A stretch of DNA of 64,000 nucleotides from Candidatus Dormiibacterota bacterium (GTDB taxonomy: Bacteria > Acidobacteriota > Polarisedimenticolia > Gp22-AA2): positions 62,001 to 126,000 of the forward strand of contig DASQAT010000048.1 in NCBI GenBank assembly GCA_035635555.1, read 5' to 3'. A program made the position numbers and the translations under genes. How positions within the stretch are numbered: the first letter of the stretch is position 1; each line of letters begins with the position of its first letter. Under the pieces are notes generated by a model. It ran no database searches and had not been told where the DNA came from. It saw nothing but the letters and a program-made list of their open reading frames with translations. Shown one piece after another: positions 63,957 to 64,000 of this stretch.

Positions 63957-64000
63957 TCACGCGCCTCCCCACGAGTGCACCGCGTCCACCAGGGCGAGGA
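63957..64000 (-). CDS. hemE: Uroporphyrinogen decarboxylase, C-terminal fragment (5' end off window)
   Basis: Only the last 13 codons are in view, ending LVDAVHSWGGA then TGA directly against the hemH start. The LVDAVH helix resembles the usual UroD C-terminus (VEAVH). The placement before hemH and hemG matches the common hemEHG order. The identification depends on this context and the short tail. Confidence 0.55.
   Translation of the reverse strand, partial: LALVDAVHSWGGA

Overview
The window is a GC-rich bacterial chromosome segment that is densely coding, with no phage, insertion-sequence, integrase or CRISPR signature. It pairs housekeeping genes (gltX, the haem genes hemE/hemH/hemG, rpiB/gnd/zwf, pit, queG, four tRNAs) with an unusual load of very large secreted proteins built from thrombospondin type-3 (TSP3), MopE-like, FG-GAP/VCBS, PKD and HYR modules. 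That mix, plus an ECF sigma factor coupled to a STAND/WD40 Ser/Thr kinase, suggests a Gram-negative soil or sediment lineage such as Acidobacteriota (Thermoanaerobaculia/Polarisedimenticolia-like) or Eisenbacteria. This placement is inference; there is no rRNA gene to test it.

Layout. 1-3861 (minus): ECF sigma factor and kinase, the kinase running off the left edge. 4.2-4.7 kb (plus): small secreted protein and a strong hairpin. 4.8-14.0 kb (minus): a 3073-residue subtilisin-like protease with a near-consensus promoter and about 210 nt of leader. 14.3-17.5 kb: a CPA2 antiporter with RCK domains, tRNA-Ser(UGA) and an AI-2E/PerM permease. 17.6-27.2 kb: a membrane/TPR protein, a PilZ protein, a lipoprotein-lhgO-queG operon, a cysteine-synthase-like enzyme followed by a truncated gene remnant, an M14 deacylase with a small partner, and MarC. 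27.2-35.9 kb (minus): a three-gene operon of a 2126-residue VCBS/TSP3/PKD/HYR protein and two paralogous MopE/TSP3 proteins. 36.1-42.5 kb: tRNA-Ser(GCU), arsM, a HEAT-repeat protein that appears leaderless, a secreted hypothetical, a PA0069-type radical SAM protein and another FG-GAP protein. 42.6-49.8 kb: gltX, a SYLF protein, a GT87 transferase, an NAD(P)-binding protein, tRNA-Gln/tRNA-Glu, a DUF547 lipoprotein, an FMN reductase and a glutamine amidotransferase. 49.7-56.4 kb (minus): a seven-gene redox/hydrolase operon with mostly overlapping stop/start codons. 56.5-58.7 kb (plus): flavin reductase and the DUF47-Pit phosphate pair. 58.7-64.0 kb (minus): hemE-hemH-hemG-rpiB-gnd-zwf.

How the parts work together. 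hemE/H/G cover late haem synthesis, and rpiB/gnd/zwf sit directly behind them and supply NADPH and pentose phosphates. DUF47 and Pit form a phosphate importer. The 27-36 kb operon, the giant protease and the solitary FG-GAP gene probably make a calcium-rich cell-surface or secreted layer. Their three promoters share close matches to the sigma-70 consensus with TATAT-type -10 boxes. The least-described material is a duplicated domain of about 220 residues in the 2126-residue protein, a CEEC-containing C-terminal domain shared by the two MopE-like proteins, and a scattered four-cysteine motif in the protease.
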